From NCBI RefSeq assembly GCF_900100375.1, contig NZ_FNEZ01000002.1, forward strand, positions 248,001 to 312,000: DNA of 64,000 nucleotides, read 5' to 3'. Positions within the stretch are counted from its first letter, which is position 1; each line of letters opens with the position of its first letter. The notes beneath the pieces were generated by a model. That model had not been told where the DNA came from, ran no database searches, and was given only the letters and a program-made list of their open reading frames with translations. The translations under genes were made by a program, and so were the position numbers. Of the stretch, positions 26,175 to 35,402 are shown piece after piece. The stretch comes from Flavobacterium noncentrifugens. Lineage in GTDB: Bacteria > Bacteroidota > Bacteroidia > Flavobacteriales > Flavobacteriaceae.

Positions 26175-27884
26175 ATGTGTGGAATTGCAGGAATAATTGG
26201 AAAATTTCAGGATCGTCTTCCTGTGATGCTGGATGCTCAAAAGCACCGGGGGCCAGACGCTACAGGGTTTTTTTACGATGAAGGTTTTGCCGCTTTGGGC
26301 CACAACCGTTTGTCGATCATCGATTTGTCATCAAATGCAAACCAACCGTTTTTTGATGCATCCAATCGGTATGCTATTGTTTTTAACGGAGAAATATACA
26401 ATTATATTGAACTACGCGAATTGCTTTCCGGGGTTTATGATTTTAAAACAGAATCGGACACTGAAGTGTTGCTCGCAGCCTATATCCATTGGGGAAAAGA
26501 TTGCCTTTCAAAGTGTAATGGCATGTTTGCCTTTGCGGTTTGGGATCAAACCGATAAATCATTATTTGCAGCGCGCGACCGTTTCGGCGTCAAGCCATTT
26601 CATTATACGATTGCTGCCGATGGTTTTTATTTTGCTTCTGAAATTAAGGCGATCCATGCTGCCGGAATTGAGAAAGTGCCGAATGAAAAGGTCTGGGCTT
26701 CTTATTTTGCTTACGGATCTTACGGAAAACCTGACGAAACGTTCTGGGAAAATGTACAGCAACTGCCTGGCGGACACCATCTGGAACTGAATAACGGCGA
26801 ACTTGAGATTGCAAAATGGTACTTTTTTGAAAATGAACTCAAAAAACAACCAAAAAACCTTTCCCATGACGAAGCCCGAAACCATTACCTGGCGCTTTTG
26901 AAAGACAGCATTAAATTGCGCTTCAGGGCAGATGTTCCTATCGGATTTAACTTAAGCGGCGGCCTCGACAGTTCGGTTTTACTGGCACTGGTTAACGATT
27001 TTGATCACGGGAAAAGCGCCATCAATGCGTATACTTTTTATACCGGAGATGAAAATTATGACGAATGGCCCTGGGTAGAAATGATGCTGAAGGACACCAC
27101 TTACCCGCTCACGAAGGTACTGCTGCGGCCTGAAGATGTTGAAGAATTTTCACAAACCATTTATTTTCACCAGGATGAGCCTTTCGGCGGAATCCCTACC
27201 TTGGCGTATGCGACCATTTTTGCACAGGCTTCTAAAGACGGTGTGAAAGTGCTGCTTGACGGACAAGGCATGGACGAACAATGGGCAGGATATGATTATT
27301 ACAGCCAGGCAGGGGATGCAACGATTCAGGGCGTGAAAGGATCACCTTACAAAATCAATATGCTTTCGGGCGATTTTTTAAATAAAGCCGAAAAGCCGGT
27401 GTATGACGAGCCTTTTGAAAAAGCGTTGCTGAATAAAGAATACCGGGATATATTTTATACAAAAATCCCACGTGCCCTGCGCTTTAACGACAGGATTTCG
27501 ATGGCATTTTCAACAGAACTCCGGGAGCCATTTCTGGATTACCGACTGATGGAGTTTGCTTTTTCGTTGCCCGAATCGTATAAAATAAAGGCAGGCGTAA
27601 CAAAAGTAATGCTGCGTGAAATTGCGGCAGAATTCCTTTCAGAAAACCTCGTGTATGCACCCAAACGCCCGTTGCAAACCCCGCAACGCGAGTGGCTTGG
27701 AAACGATTTGAAAAACTGGGTAACGTCCTGCATCGATAAAATTACCGGATCTATTTATGCGCGATGGTTTGATGTCGAGGCACTTGAAAAAGAATGGCAG
27801 CATTACCAACAGGGGAATATGCAGTCTGCTTTTCACATCTGGCAATGCATCAGCCTTTTCGAAATGATCCAGGGTTTAGTCTGA
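26175..27884 (+). CDS. asnB: Asparagine synthase, glutamine-hydrolysing (AsnB-like amidotransferase)
   Basis: 569 residues. MCGIAGIIG places the catalytic N-terminal cysteine at position 2, and the class II glutaminase has HRGPDATG and FNGEIYNY. The synthetase domain has the PP-loop GFNLSGGLDSSV. The length is normal for AsnB. It starts three bases after neuA and ends at a strong terminator, so it belongs to the polysaccharide operon. Copies in O-antigen loci (for example WbpS in Pseudomonas) amidate sugar carboxylates. Amidation of a uronic or nonulosonic acid is a reasonable inference, but plain asparagine synthesis is not excluded. Confidence 0.88.
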   Translation: MCGIAGIIGKFQDRLPVMLDAQKHRGPDATGFFYDEGFAALGHNRLSIIDLSSNANQPFFDASNRYAIVFNGEIYNYIELRELLSGVYDFKTESDTEVLLAAYIHWGKDCLSKCNGMFAFAVWDQTDKSLFAARDRFGVKPFHYTIAADGFYFASEIKAIHAAGIEKVPNEKVWASYFAYGSYGKPDETFWENVQQLPGGHHLELNNGELEIAKWYFFENELKKQPKNLSHDEARNHYLALLKDSIKLRFRADVPIGFNLSGGLDSSVLLALVNDFDHGKSAINAYTFYTGDENYDEWPWVEMMLKDTTYPLTKVLLRPEDVEEFSQTIYFHQDEPFGGIPTLAYATIFAQASKDGVKVLLDGQGMDEQWAGYDYYSQAGDATIQGVKGSPYKINMLSGDFLNKAEKPVYDEPFEKALLNKEYRDIFYTKIPRALRFNDRISMAFSTELREPFLDYRLMEFAFSLPESYKIKAGVTKVMLREIAAEFLSENLVYAPKRPLQTPQREWLGNDLKNWVTSCIDKITGSIYARWFDVEALEKEWQHYQQGNMQSAFHIWQCISLFEMIQGLV

Positions 27885-27927
27885 GATTTTGAATAGCCAT
27901 TAAATTTATCGATATTTGGCTCCTATT

Positions 27928-27958
27928 AAAAACGGCTTTTTGTTTTGCCGTTTTTTTC
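27928..27958 (+). terminator. Intrinsic terminator after asnB
   Basis: The arms AAAAACGGC (27928-27936) and GCCGTTTTT (27947-27955) form a nine-pair hairpin with a ten-base T-rich loop, followed by more T residues. It sits between asnB and the next gene and splits the glycosyltransferase array into two transcription units. Confidence 0.85.
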
Positions 27959-27988
27959 TTGTAAAACCATTTGATCCACGCCATATAT

Positions 27989-29386
27989 ATGAAAAACAAT
28001 AAAATTTTTATTTTGCTTCCAGACGGTGTCGGATTGCGGAATTTTGCTTTTACAAATTTTTACGAAAATGCCGGAAGTCAGGGATTTGATGTGTCGTTTT
28101 GGAACAATACGCCATTCGATTTGTCGGAAATGGGTTTTAAAGAACATAAGATTACGCATTCAAAATCACATGCCTTAACCGATCTGGTCAAAAGGGCGCG
28201 CAACCAGATCGACCTGAACCAGAACATCAAAAGATCAGGAGACAAAGTATACGACCGGTACCGTTTCCCACTGTCCTACAAAGGTTTTAAGACCGCACTG
28301 AAAAGCAGTTTTGTGCGGGGTTTGATCTCGGTCTTTGATTCTGAAAAAGGAATCGCCACGCTTAGGAAGCGCATCACCTTTTTAGAGCGCAAAACACCCT
28401 ATTATACCAATTGCCTGGAAACGCTTCGAAAAGAAAATCCTGCTATTGTTTTCTGTACGAACCAACGCCCTTTAACTGCAATCGCCCCGATTGTAGCTGC
28501 GCAGGATTTGGGAATCCCAACCGCTACTTTCATTTTTTCATGGGACAACCTGCCAAAAGCCATGATGGTCATCGAAACCGATTATTATTTTGTATGGAGC
28601 AGCCATATGAAAAAGGAGCTGTTGTATTATTATCCATATATAGCTGATAAACAGGTTTTTGTTACAGGAACGCCCCAGTTTGAACCGCATTTTGATCCTT
28701 CATTGTTAATTTCACGAGCCGAATTTTTTAAAACACATGGCCTCGATCCGGAAACAAAATACATTTGTTTTTCAGGTGATGACATTACGACTTCACCAAA
28801 TGACCCGCAATATTTAAGCGATACTGCCACTGCCATCCGGAAGCTTAATGAAAAAGGGCATAAGCTCGGAATTGTGTTTCGCCGTTGCCCGGTTGACTTT
28901 TCAGATCGATATGATGCCGTACTTGAGTCTAACAAGGATATTATCGCATCCATTGCGCCGGCCTGGGAAAAAATGGGCACGAATTGGAATACGATCCTGC
29001 CTTTAAAAGAAGATATGGCGTTGCAGATCAATACGATCGCGCACACCGAATTTGTAGTGAATCTGGGTTCTTCAATGGTTTTTGATTATGTGTCTTTTGG
29101 AAAACCGTGCATTTATGTCAACTATGAGGTTTTAGACAGCAATTTTCCGAAATGGACGATCGAGAAAATTTACAAATATGTTCACTTTCGGTCGATGCCT
29201 GAAAAAACGGCAGTCGTTTGGGTCAATGATCCATCCGAATTCGAGGCGAAAATAAAAAATCTGCTGCAGCATCACGACCAGCATGTCAAAGCGGCTGCAG
29301 ATTGGTTTAAAGTCATCAACCAGCATCCGGTAAATCTGGCATCCGAAAGAATCATAGACAGCATAAAAACAATCATAACCACATGA
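27989..29386 (+). CDS. Putative glycosyltransferase, GT-B-like, unrecognised family
   Basis: 465 residues from the ATG at 27989. A TTG 18 bases earlier is in frame but unneeded. The N-terminus (NKIFILLPDGVGLRNFAF) looks like the first strand and loop of a GT-B domain. The middle has CTNQRPLTAIAPIVAAQDLG and FIFSWDNLPKAM. The C-terminal NLGSSMVFDYVSFGKPCIYVNY resembles the serine-rich nucleotide-phosphate site of CDP-glycerol glycerophosphotransferases and hydrolysing epimerases. No family name can be given with confidence. It is coupled by a four-base overlap to a GT4 gene, which supports a role in glycan assembly. Confidence 0.7.
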   Translation: MKNNKIFILLPDGVGLRNFAFTNFYENAGSQGFDVSFWNNTPFDLSEMGFKEHKITHSKSHALTDLVKRARNQIDLNQNIKRSGDKVYDRYRFPLSYKGFKTALKSSFVRGLISVFDSEKGIATLRKRITFLERKTPYYTNCLETLRKENPAIVFCTNQRPLTAIAPIVAAQDLGIPTATFIFSWDNLPKAMMVIETDYYFVWSSHMKKELLYYYPYIADKQVFVTGTPQFEPHFDPSLLISRAEFFKTHGLDPETKYICFSGDDITTSPNDPQYLSDTATAIRKLNEKGHKLGIVFRRCPVDFSDRYDAVLESNKDIIASIAPAWEKMGTNWNTILPLKEDMALQINTIAHTEFVVNLGSSMVFDYVSFGKPCIYVNYEVLDSNFPKWTIEKIYKYVHFRSMPEKTAVVWVNDPSEFEAKIKNLLQHHDQHVKAAADWFKVINQHPVNLASERIIDSIKTIITT

Positions 29387-30543
29387 AAATAGGTTTCCTG
29401 ACCCCGGAATTCCCACATCCAAAAACCGGATCTGCCGGCGGAATCGGCACGAGCATCATGAACCTTTCCAAGGGATTGGCACAGCTTGGGCACGAGGTTT
29501 CGATTTTAATTTACGGACAAAAAGAAGACGCTGTTTTTACAGAAGACGGTATTGTTTACCATCAGATCAAAAACATAAAGATCAAAGGCTTGTCGCGTTA
29601 CCTGACCCAGAAAAAGATTGAAAACCGGATCAATTCCCTCGTAAAAAAACAAGAACTCGATTTGGTTGAAGCGGCCGACTGGACCGGAATAACCTCATTC
29701 ATCAAACCCAATTGCCCGCTGATTATAAAGCTTCACGGTTCTGATACGTATTTTTGCCATCTTGACAACCGTCCTGTCAAAGCGATCAATAAATTTCACG
29801 AAAAGCGCGCCTTACAAAATGCGACCGACCTGCTTTCGGTGAGCCAATATACGGCAATGATAACGAATACCGTTTTTGGGCAAAGCCAATCGTATGCGAT
29901 CATCCCAAATGCCGTAAATAGCCAGGCATTTGACGCGACGGGAGGCCAGGTTTCGGTAGAAGAAAATACGATTTTATATTTTGGGACGCTGATCCGTAAA
30001 AAAGGCGCATTGGAACTGCCATTGATTTTTAACCAGGTTTATAAGAAAAACCTCAAAGCAAAGCTGATTTTGATTGGACGTGATTCCAATGATGTCATTT
30101 CCGGAAACGCCTCAACATGGAAGATGATGCAGGAATTATTTGATCCCGCCGCGTTAAAAAATGTCACCTACCGCGGCAGCATTCCTTACAGCGAAATGCG
30201 CGAAAATATTATTAAAGCCGCTATTTGTATATTTCCTACATTTGCCGAAGCACTGCCGGTTTCCTGGCTCGAAGCGATGGCGATGGAAAAAGCGGTTGTG
30301 GCTTCAGACATTGGCTGGGCCACAGAAATTATAGAAGACGGCAAAACCGGATTGTTGGCGCATCCGCAAAATCATACCGAATATGCAGCCAAGATTAATC
30401 AGTTGCTTTCAAACGACGAAGAACGATCAGCAATGGGAAAAGCGGCAAGGCAAAGGATCCTGGACGTGTTTGACCTTCCTGTAATCAGCCGTAAAAATGT
30501 CGGTTTTTATGAATTGGCATTGAAAAAATATAAAGCAAAATAA
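29383..30543 (+). CDS. Glycosyltransferase family 4
   Basis: 386 residues. The acceptor domain begins MKIGFLTPEFPHPKTGSAGG and has an I(I/V)KLHGSD motif. The donor domain has AIIPNAVNSQAF, ILYFGTLIRKKGALELP, LILIGRDSND, VTYRGSIPYSEM and FPTFAEALPVSWLEAMAMEK (EX7E) followed by ASDIGWATEII. A standard retaining GT4 enzyme. The gene is the last before a 58-base gap that precedes the membrane protein gene. Confidence 0.93.
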   Translation: MKIGFLTPEFPHPKTGSAGGIGTSIMNLSKGLAQLGHEVSILIYGQKEDAVFTEDGIVYHQIKNIKIKGLSRYLTQKKIENRINSLVKKQELDLVEAADWTGITSFIKPNCPLIIKLHGSDTYFCHLDNRPVKAINKFHEKRALQNATDLLSVSQYTAMITNTVFGQSQSYAIIPNAVNSQAFDATGGQVSVEENTILYFGTLIRKKGALELPLIFNQVYKKNLKAKLILIGRDSNDVISGNASTWKMMQELFDPAALKNVTYRGSIPYSEMRENIIKAAICIFPTFAEALPVSWLEAMAMEKAVVASDIGWATEIIEDGKTGLLAHPQNHTEYAAKINQLLSNDEERSAMGKAARQRILDVFDLPVISRKNVGFYELALKKYKAK

Positions 30544-30601
30544 AGAGATTTTAAGCTGGAATGCTCCTAATAAAACCTGTTGGCAAAAATAAATTCAGAA
30601 T

Positions 30602-31828
30602 ATGAATAATTTATTAAACCGTTTTCCAAAACAACTTTCGATACTATTCGCTTGTTTGTCAGTTGTTTATTTTGTGATTTCATTGACGTATTTCATACAG
30701 CGGCCGGCTTCGGGTGATGAACCCATCTTTGTAAACGACCTCAATATGGTTATAAATCAGGGTTGGATTGCCGCGATAGCAAACCAGATTTCGATTCCGT
30801 ATACGATGCTGGCATATCCTTTTGCGCTTTTCATGGAAACATTCCGGGCGCTTCAGGCGGCAAATATCCTCGTCCTGATTGCGTTATTTGCCTATTTCCT
30901 TAAAATTGTGAAAGTTGAAAATAAAGCATTTTACTTTTACCTTGTTTTTTACCTGGCAACGATTCGCTTGTTTTTTTCGGGAATAAACGATCCACTGTTC
31001 ATTCTGGGGCTGGTAGTTTTCTTTATTGAAATTTTTTACTTTTTGGAAAAGGGCAAAATGAATAGTGAAACCCTTGCTTTTTCGGGACTGGTCATTGCGT
31101 TTTTCACACGTGCCCTGACGATCGTTTACACGCCTGCTATTTTGCTGAGTTTCTTTTTTCTGTACAGAAATGGATTCCGGTTTTCAAAAAACATCCGTAT
31201 TCCGATAGTGCTCGCCATACTTTTTATCGGTATCAATATGCCGTCGATCCTCAAAAACCACAAATTGTCTTATGACAATAAAAAACCGCCGGAAGGCGTC
31301 GCAGTCAACTGGACGCAACGTCAGTATCTTGCGCAAATGTGGGTCAATGAAGGGAAAATCAAAAACATGTCGCATCCAAGCTGGGAACAGACAGAAGCCT
31401 ACGTTAAAGAACACGGGCCGGGTTCGCTGCCTGACAATATGATTGCCGCTGTTTTTCATGACCCAAAAATGACGATGAAGGAAATTGTCAAAGATTTTTC
31501 GTCAAGCCTGTTTTTTGGCTTCAGGCAATTGGGGCTGATGATTTTATTCCCGTTTTATTTTATTGGAATTGCACTGTTTGTAAGGCGAAAATTTTCCAAT
31601 TCCTGGTACATACCGTTGGTTTTTGTCGGAATGACTTTTACGTTTTCCGTCATCATCATTTCATTTCTCGAATTGCGCTGGCTTTGTTCGGCTTATATCC
31701 CAGTCATATTTTTCTTTTCGTATTATTCTGTAAAAGACAAGCATGCCAACCTGATTTTATGGTGCAATTACCTTGTTTTATGCGGTTTATCATTGTATGG
31801 AATGTACAAAGTTTTTCTGAGGTTTTAA
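30602..31828 (+). CDS. Polytopic membrane protein, probable GT-C-type glycosyltransferase
   Basis: 408 residues with about nine to ten predicted membrane helices. After the first helix comes RPASGDEPIFV, which places an Asp-Glu pair in the first outside loop as in GT-C enzymes of the PMT/ArnT kind. A soluble loop of some 80 residues (about 220-295) contains NWTQRQYLAQMWVNEGK, and three helices follow. GT-C enzymes use polyprenyl-phosphate sugars and act on the periplasmic face, for example to add side branches. This is fold-level inference. A Wzx or Wzy identity is less likely because the helix pattern and loop differ. Confidence 0.55.
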   Translation: MNNLLNRFPKQLSILFACLSVVYFVISLTYFIQRPASGDEPIFVNDLNMVINQGWIAAIANQISIPYTMLAYPFALFMETFRALQAANILVLIALFAYFLKIVKVENKAFYFYLVFYLATIRLFFSGINDPLFILGLVVFFIEIFYFLEKGKMNSETLAFSGLVIAFFTRALTIVYTPAILLSFFFLYRNGFRFSKNIRIPIVLAILFIGINMPSILKNHKLSYDNKKPPEGVAVNWTQRQYLAQMWVNEGKIKNMSHPSWEQTEAYVKEHGPGSLPDNMIAAVFHDPKMTMKEIVKDFSSSLFFGFRQLGLMILFPFYFIGIALFVRRKFSNSWYIPLVFVGMTFTFSVIIISFLELRWLCSAYIPVIFFFSYYSVKDKHANLILWCNYLVLCGLSLYGMYKVFLRF

Positions 31829-31858
31829 TAAATAGCGGTTAATAGTAAATTTGGGCAA

Positions 31859-33400
31859 ATGATCATTGTTTACCATAAAAATAATACCATTACAGCCGTT
31901 GCTGTCGGGAATGCCGTTGTGGATGCTTTGCCATCAGGCTCGATCGTATCTGGCATTTTGCAGCTTGCAAAGCAACATCCGGATGATATTTTGATTTGGT
32001 GCCATGACGATTTAAAACAGGTACTCGATACCAGCCGGATCCTGAAATTATTCCATCATAAAAAACTTCTTTTTTCATACCGCACTTCTGAAGGAAATTT
32101 CCTCGACAGCAGCATCGGATACGCTGAAGAATCCATTTACATCAAAGTCAATAAAAAGGTCACTTATCCAACCTGGCAAATGAGTAGTGAAGTGGGCGCG
32201 GTGCATACTTCGGTATTAAATGCCTGCCGCAGCGCCTTTTCTGAAAAAGATTCCCTTGATTATTTCCTGAATTCATTTGCAAAAAGAGCAATGCCAGCCG
32301 GTTTGTTCTGTTATTCCGAGCCAAGGCTGATTGCCGCCGACGCCAGTATTTCAGAAACCCAAAAATTAGGCAAAGCCGATGTTTTCAGGTTTGTCAAACA
32401 ACATTATAAAAGTCGTTGGATCTTGTTGCTGCTGATGAACTTGTTTTTGCACAAACGCGAATTTCCATTAGCGGCCTTCTTAAAATCGGTATTTTACAAA
32501 AGCCGGACGTTTAAAAAAAGCAATCTTTCCAATATTGCCATCCAATCTTCGAAACAGGTTGTCAATACGGCTTCTATCGATGTCATCATTCCAACGATCG
32601 GACGGAAAAAATATTTGTACGACGTATTAAAAGACCTCGCAGCACAAACGCATTTGCCTGAAAAGGTCATTATTGTCGAACAAAATCCGTTGCCGGGAAG
32701 CACGTCTGAACTGGATTATCTTGACGCAGAAACCTGGCCGTTTGCGATCAAGCACATTTTTACTCATCAGGCCGGAGCCTGTAATGCACGCAACGTTTGC
32801 CTTTCTCATACCACAAGTGAATATGTTTTCCTTGCCGATGATGACAACCGTTTTGAACCCGACCTGATTGAAAAAGTATTCGACAGGTTCAGGCAGTTTG
32901 GCGCAGAATGCCTCCAGATTTCATATCCGCAGCCCAAAGAAAAAATTAAAAAACGGCCTGTATACCAATATCCTAATTTTGGTGCCGGAAATGCATTTGT
33001 ACGCAGAAGCTGTTTGCAGGACGTCGCTTTCAATATGGCGTTTGAGTTTGGTTATGATGAAGACAAGGATTTTGGGATGCAGCTTCGCAACAAAGGATTT
33101 GACATCTTGTATCTTACTGATTTGCAGATTGTTCACTTGAAAGCGCCTATGGGCGGATTCAGGACGAAGCCGGTTTTGTTGTGGAGCGATGCTGAAATTC
33201 CGCCAAAACCAGCACCAACAGTGATGTTATACCTGCGTCAATATTATACTAAAGAACAAATTTCGGGTTACAAAACCAATCTGTATTTTAAATACTATAA
33301 ATACCAGCATATCCGGAATCCGTTTCCATATTACAAAGCCTTTAGCAAACAGTGGGAAAGCAGTGTTTTTTGGGCCAGAAAATCTGAAGAATTATCATGA
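31859..33400 (+). CDS. Two-domain protein with C-terminal GT2 glycosyltransferase domain
   Basis: 513 residues. Residues from about 240 on form a clear GT2 domain: SIDVIIPTIGRKKYLYDVLK, VIIVEQNP, QAGACNARNVCL, the metal site LADDDNRFEPD and GYDEDKDFGMQLRNKG. The first 230 residues are a separate domain of unknown role (ILIWCHDDLKQVL near residue 45, then a hydrophobic WILLLLMNLFLHKREF near 180) that may be a degenerate second GT-A-like domain. A TAAATTTG at 31846-31853 precedes the ATG but is very close. The stop overlaps the next GT2 gene by four bases. Confidence 0.85.
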   Translation: MIIVYHKNNTITAVAVGNAVVDALPSGSIVSGILQLAKQHPDDILIWCHDDLKQVLDTSRILKLFHHKKLLFSYRTSEGNFLDSSIGYAEESIYIKVNKKVTYPTWQMSSEVGAVHTSVLNACRSAFSEKDSLDYFLNSFAKRAMPAGLFCYSEPRLIAADASISETQKLGKADVFRFVKQHYKSRWILLLLMNLFLHKREFPLAAFLKSVFYKSRTFKKSNLSNIAIQSSKQVVNTASIDVIIPTIGRKKYLYDVLKDLAAQTHLPEKVIIVEQNPLPGSTSELDYLDAETWPFAIKHIFTHQAGACNARNVCLSHTTSEYVFLADDDNRFEPDLIEKVFDRFRQFGAECLQISYPQPKEKIKKRPVYQYPNFGAGNAFVRRSCLQDVAFNMAFEFGYDEDKDFGMQLRNKGFDILYLTDLQIVHLKAPMGGFRTKPVLLWSDAEIPPKPAPTVMLYLRQYYTKEQISGYKTNLYFKYYKYQHIRNPFPYYKAFSKQWESSVFWARKSEELS

Positions 33401-34392
33401 GATTTACTTTAATCATTTGCACTTACATGCGCCCGAAGCCTTTGCTTCAATTGCTCGAATCGGTAAAAACGCAAACCGTCTATCCGAATGAAATCCTCAT
33501 TGTTGATGGATCGCTGAACAATCAAACGGCAGTCATGCTCGAATCAAACCTGTTTCAGAACCTGAAATATTTCATGGTCGAAAAGGCCGACAGAGGCTTA
33601 ACAAAACAACGCAATTTTGGCATCTCAAAAGCCACTTCCGATTCGGAAATCATCTGCTTTTTAGACGATGACACGATTCTGGACGCCCGTTATTTTGAAG
33701 AAATTTTAAAGACTTACGAAACACATCCTAAAGCGCTTGGCGTTGGCGGTTATATTTCAAATGAAGTCCAATGGCAGCAAGCCACAAGCGGTTACAATGC
33801 GACGGCCAACGAATTTGTATACGACGGCTGGAAGCGAAAAGATGGCAGCCGTTTCGTATTGAGAAAAAAATTCTGGCTTGATGCCGATGCAAAACCTGGC
33901 TTTTTGCCTGAATTTTCACACGGAAGAAGCATTAGTTTCCTGCCGCCTTCCGGAAAAATTTATGAGGTTGAACAATTGATGGGCGGCGTTTCGTCATTCC
34001 GGAGAAGTGTTTTTAAGGATTTTAGTTTTTCGGTTTATTTTGACGGCTACGGCTTGTATGAAGATGCCGATTTTACCTTGCGGTTGTCTAAAACCGGGAA
34101 ACTATATGTGAATACTGCGGCGCAGCTCGGGCATTATCACGACAGTTCAGGAAGGCCGGATAAGTACCAATACGGAAAAATGGTGGTTCGTAACGGCTGG
34201 TACATCTGGCGCGTAAAATATCCGAATCCATCCATAAAAGCCAGAATGAAGTGGCACGCAGTTACTTTATTATTGACAGGCATCAGATTTAGTAATACCT
34301 TTACGGCCGCTAAAAAGAAGGAAGCTTTGACAGAATCGCTTGGCCGCACGTCCGCCTGGTTTTCATTGTTTTTTAATAAGCCAAAAATATGA
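33397..34392 (+). CDS. Glycosyltransferase family 2
   Basis: 331 residues. RFTLIICTYMRPKPLLQLLE, EILIVDGSLNN, DRGLTKQRNFGISKAT and the metal site FLDDDTILD give the GT-A core. GLYEDADFTLRLSKTG is the acceptor-side acidic motif. Architecture is like the C-terminal domain of the preceding gene, so the two may have arisen by duplication. It is linked by ATGA overlaps to both neighbours. Confidence 0.92.
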   Translation: MRFTLIICTYMRPKPLLQLLESVKTQTVYPNEILIVDGSLNNQTAVMLESNLFQNLKYFMVEKADRGLTKQRNFGISKATSDSEIICFLDDDTILDARYFEEILKTYETHPKALGVGGYISNEVQWQQATSGYNATANEFVYDGWKRKDGSRFVLRKKFWLDADAKPGFLPEFSHGRSISFLPPSGKIYEVEQLMGGVSSFRRSVFKDFSFSVYFDGYGLYEDADFTLRLSKTGKLYVNTAAQLGHYHDSSGRPDKYQYGKMVVRNGWYIWRVKYPNPSIKARMKWHAVTLLLTGIRFSNTFTAAKKKEALTESLGRTSAWFSLFFNKPKI

Positions 34393-35402
34393 CCGACAAA
34401 AATATTGATTCCTTGCAGGTTTATGGTTTGTGCAATGTTTTTTATGATTCCTATTACATAAAAGGCCTGCAGGATTATTTTGGCATCCGCAATGTGGAAT
34501 TCAATACCTCGAACTTCCCGGATTTTTACCAGCATACCTTTGCGGTAATCGTCAGAGCAAAGGGAAAAACCATAAAAATTGTCATTGATTCGCGCGATGC
34601 CAATTACATCAGGCCCGATGAACTCAAATGGTGCGACGTTTACGGAAAAGTAAATTACCACCCAAATGCAATTCCTGGTGAAGGACACGACAAAGTGATG
34701 CCTATCGGTCCCAATTTCGGTATCAAAATATGGAATTTGCCCCAAACGATATTTAAAGGATTGCAAAATACGATCCGTTTCAGAAAAGGAATTTCAAGAA
34801 AAAAGGAATTGCTCGCAAATTATTGGCGCCAATACAACAGGCTGCCACTTTCGGAATATTTTAAAAAGGAAACGCTTCGCGAACGTTACGTTTTTTTCAT
34901 GGCGACGATCTGGAAAAAAGAGCCGCAAACCAATTTGTTCCGATCCAATTATATTCGGGCCTGTAAAGCCAATCCACAAATTACTTTTGAAGGCGGGTTT
35001 GCACCAAGAAAAGACGGCGACAATGTGGGCTTCGACGGAATTATCACCGAAAAAAGGTATCCGTTTTCAGAATACATGCAAAAGACAAAACAATCGATGA
35101 TGGTTTTCAACACACCCGCAGTTTTTTCCTGCCACGGATGGAAGCTCGGGGAATTCCTGGCGATGGGAAAAGCGATTTTGTCTACGCCGCATCACAATGT
35201 TTTGCCTGCGCCATTAACTGAAGGCGTTCATTTGTTGTATGCCGATGGCAATGAACGCAGGGATTTTGACGAAAAGATCGCCACTTTCCTGGCTTCGGAT
35301 GCCAATAGGAAAATGATGGAAACCAATGCCAAAACCTATTTTGATACATATTTGTCACCCGAGAAAGTCATCGAAATACTTTACACGGCTGCACAAAAAT
35401 GA
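34389..35402 (+). CDS. Putative glycosyltransferase, GT-B-like, divergent
   Basis: 337 residues. The N-terminal half (LQVYGLCNVFYDSYYIKGL) matches no motif I can name. The C-terminal half has VFNTPAVFSCHGWKLGEFLA followed by MGKAILSTPHHN, which resembles the donor-binding end of GT-B transferases where an invariant Glu sits in G(W/F)xxxEA. Here the order is GWKLGEFLAMG. It sits in a run of four-base overlaps among certain glycosyltransferases. The role is inferred from context and this weak motif. Confidence 0.65.
   Translation: MTDKNIDSLQVYGLCNVFYDSYYIKGLQDYFGIRNVEFNTSNFPDFYQHTFAVIVRAKGKTIKIVIDSRDANYIRPDELKWCDVYGKVNYHPNAIPGEGHDKVMPIGPNFGIKIWNLPQTIFKGLQNTIRFRKGISRKKELLANYWRQYNRLPLSEYFKKETLRERYVFFMATIWKKEPQTNLFRSNYIRACKANPQITFEGGFAPRKDGDNVGFDGIITEKRYPFSEYMQKTKQSMMVFNTPAVFSCHGWKLGEFLAMGKAILSTPHHNVLPAPLTEGVHLLYADGNERRDFDEKIATFLASDANRKMMETNAKTYFDTYLSPEKVIEILYTAAQK

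Noticed and set aside
27885..27988. Riboswitch or attenuator before the gene at 27989
   Set aside because: Only one terminator hairpin is visible, with no alternative pairing or aptamer pattern.
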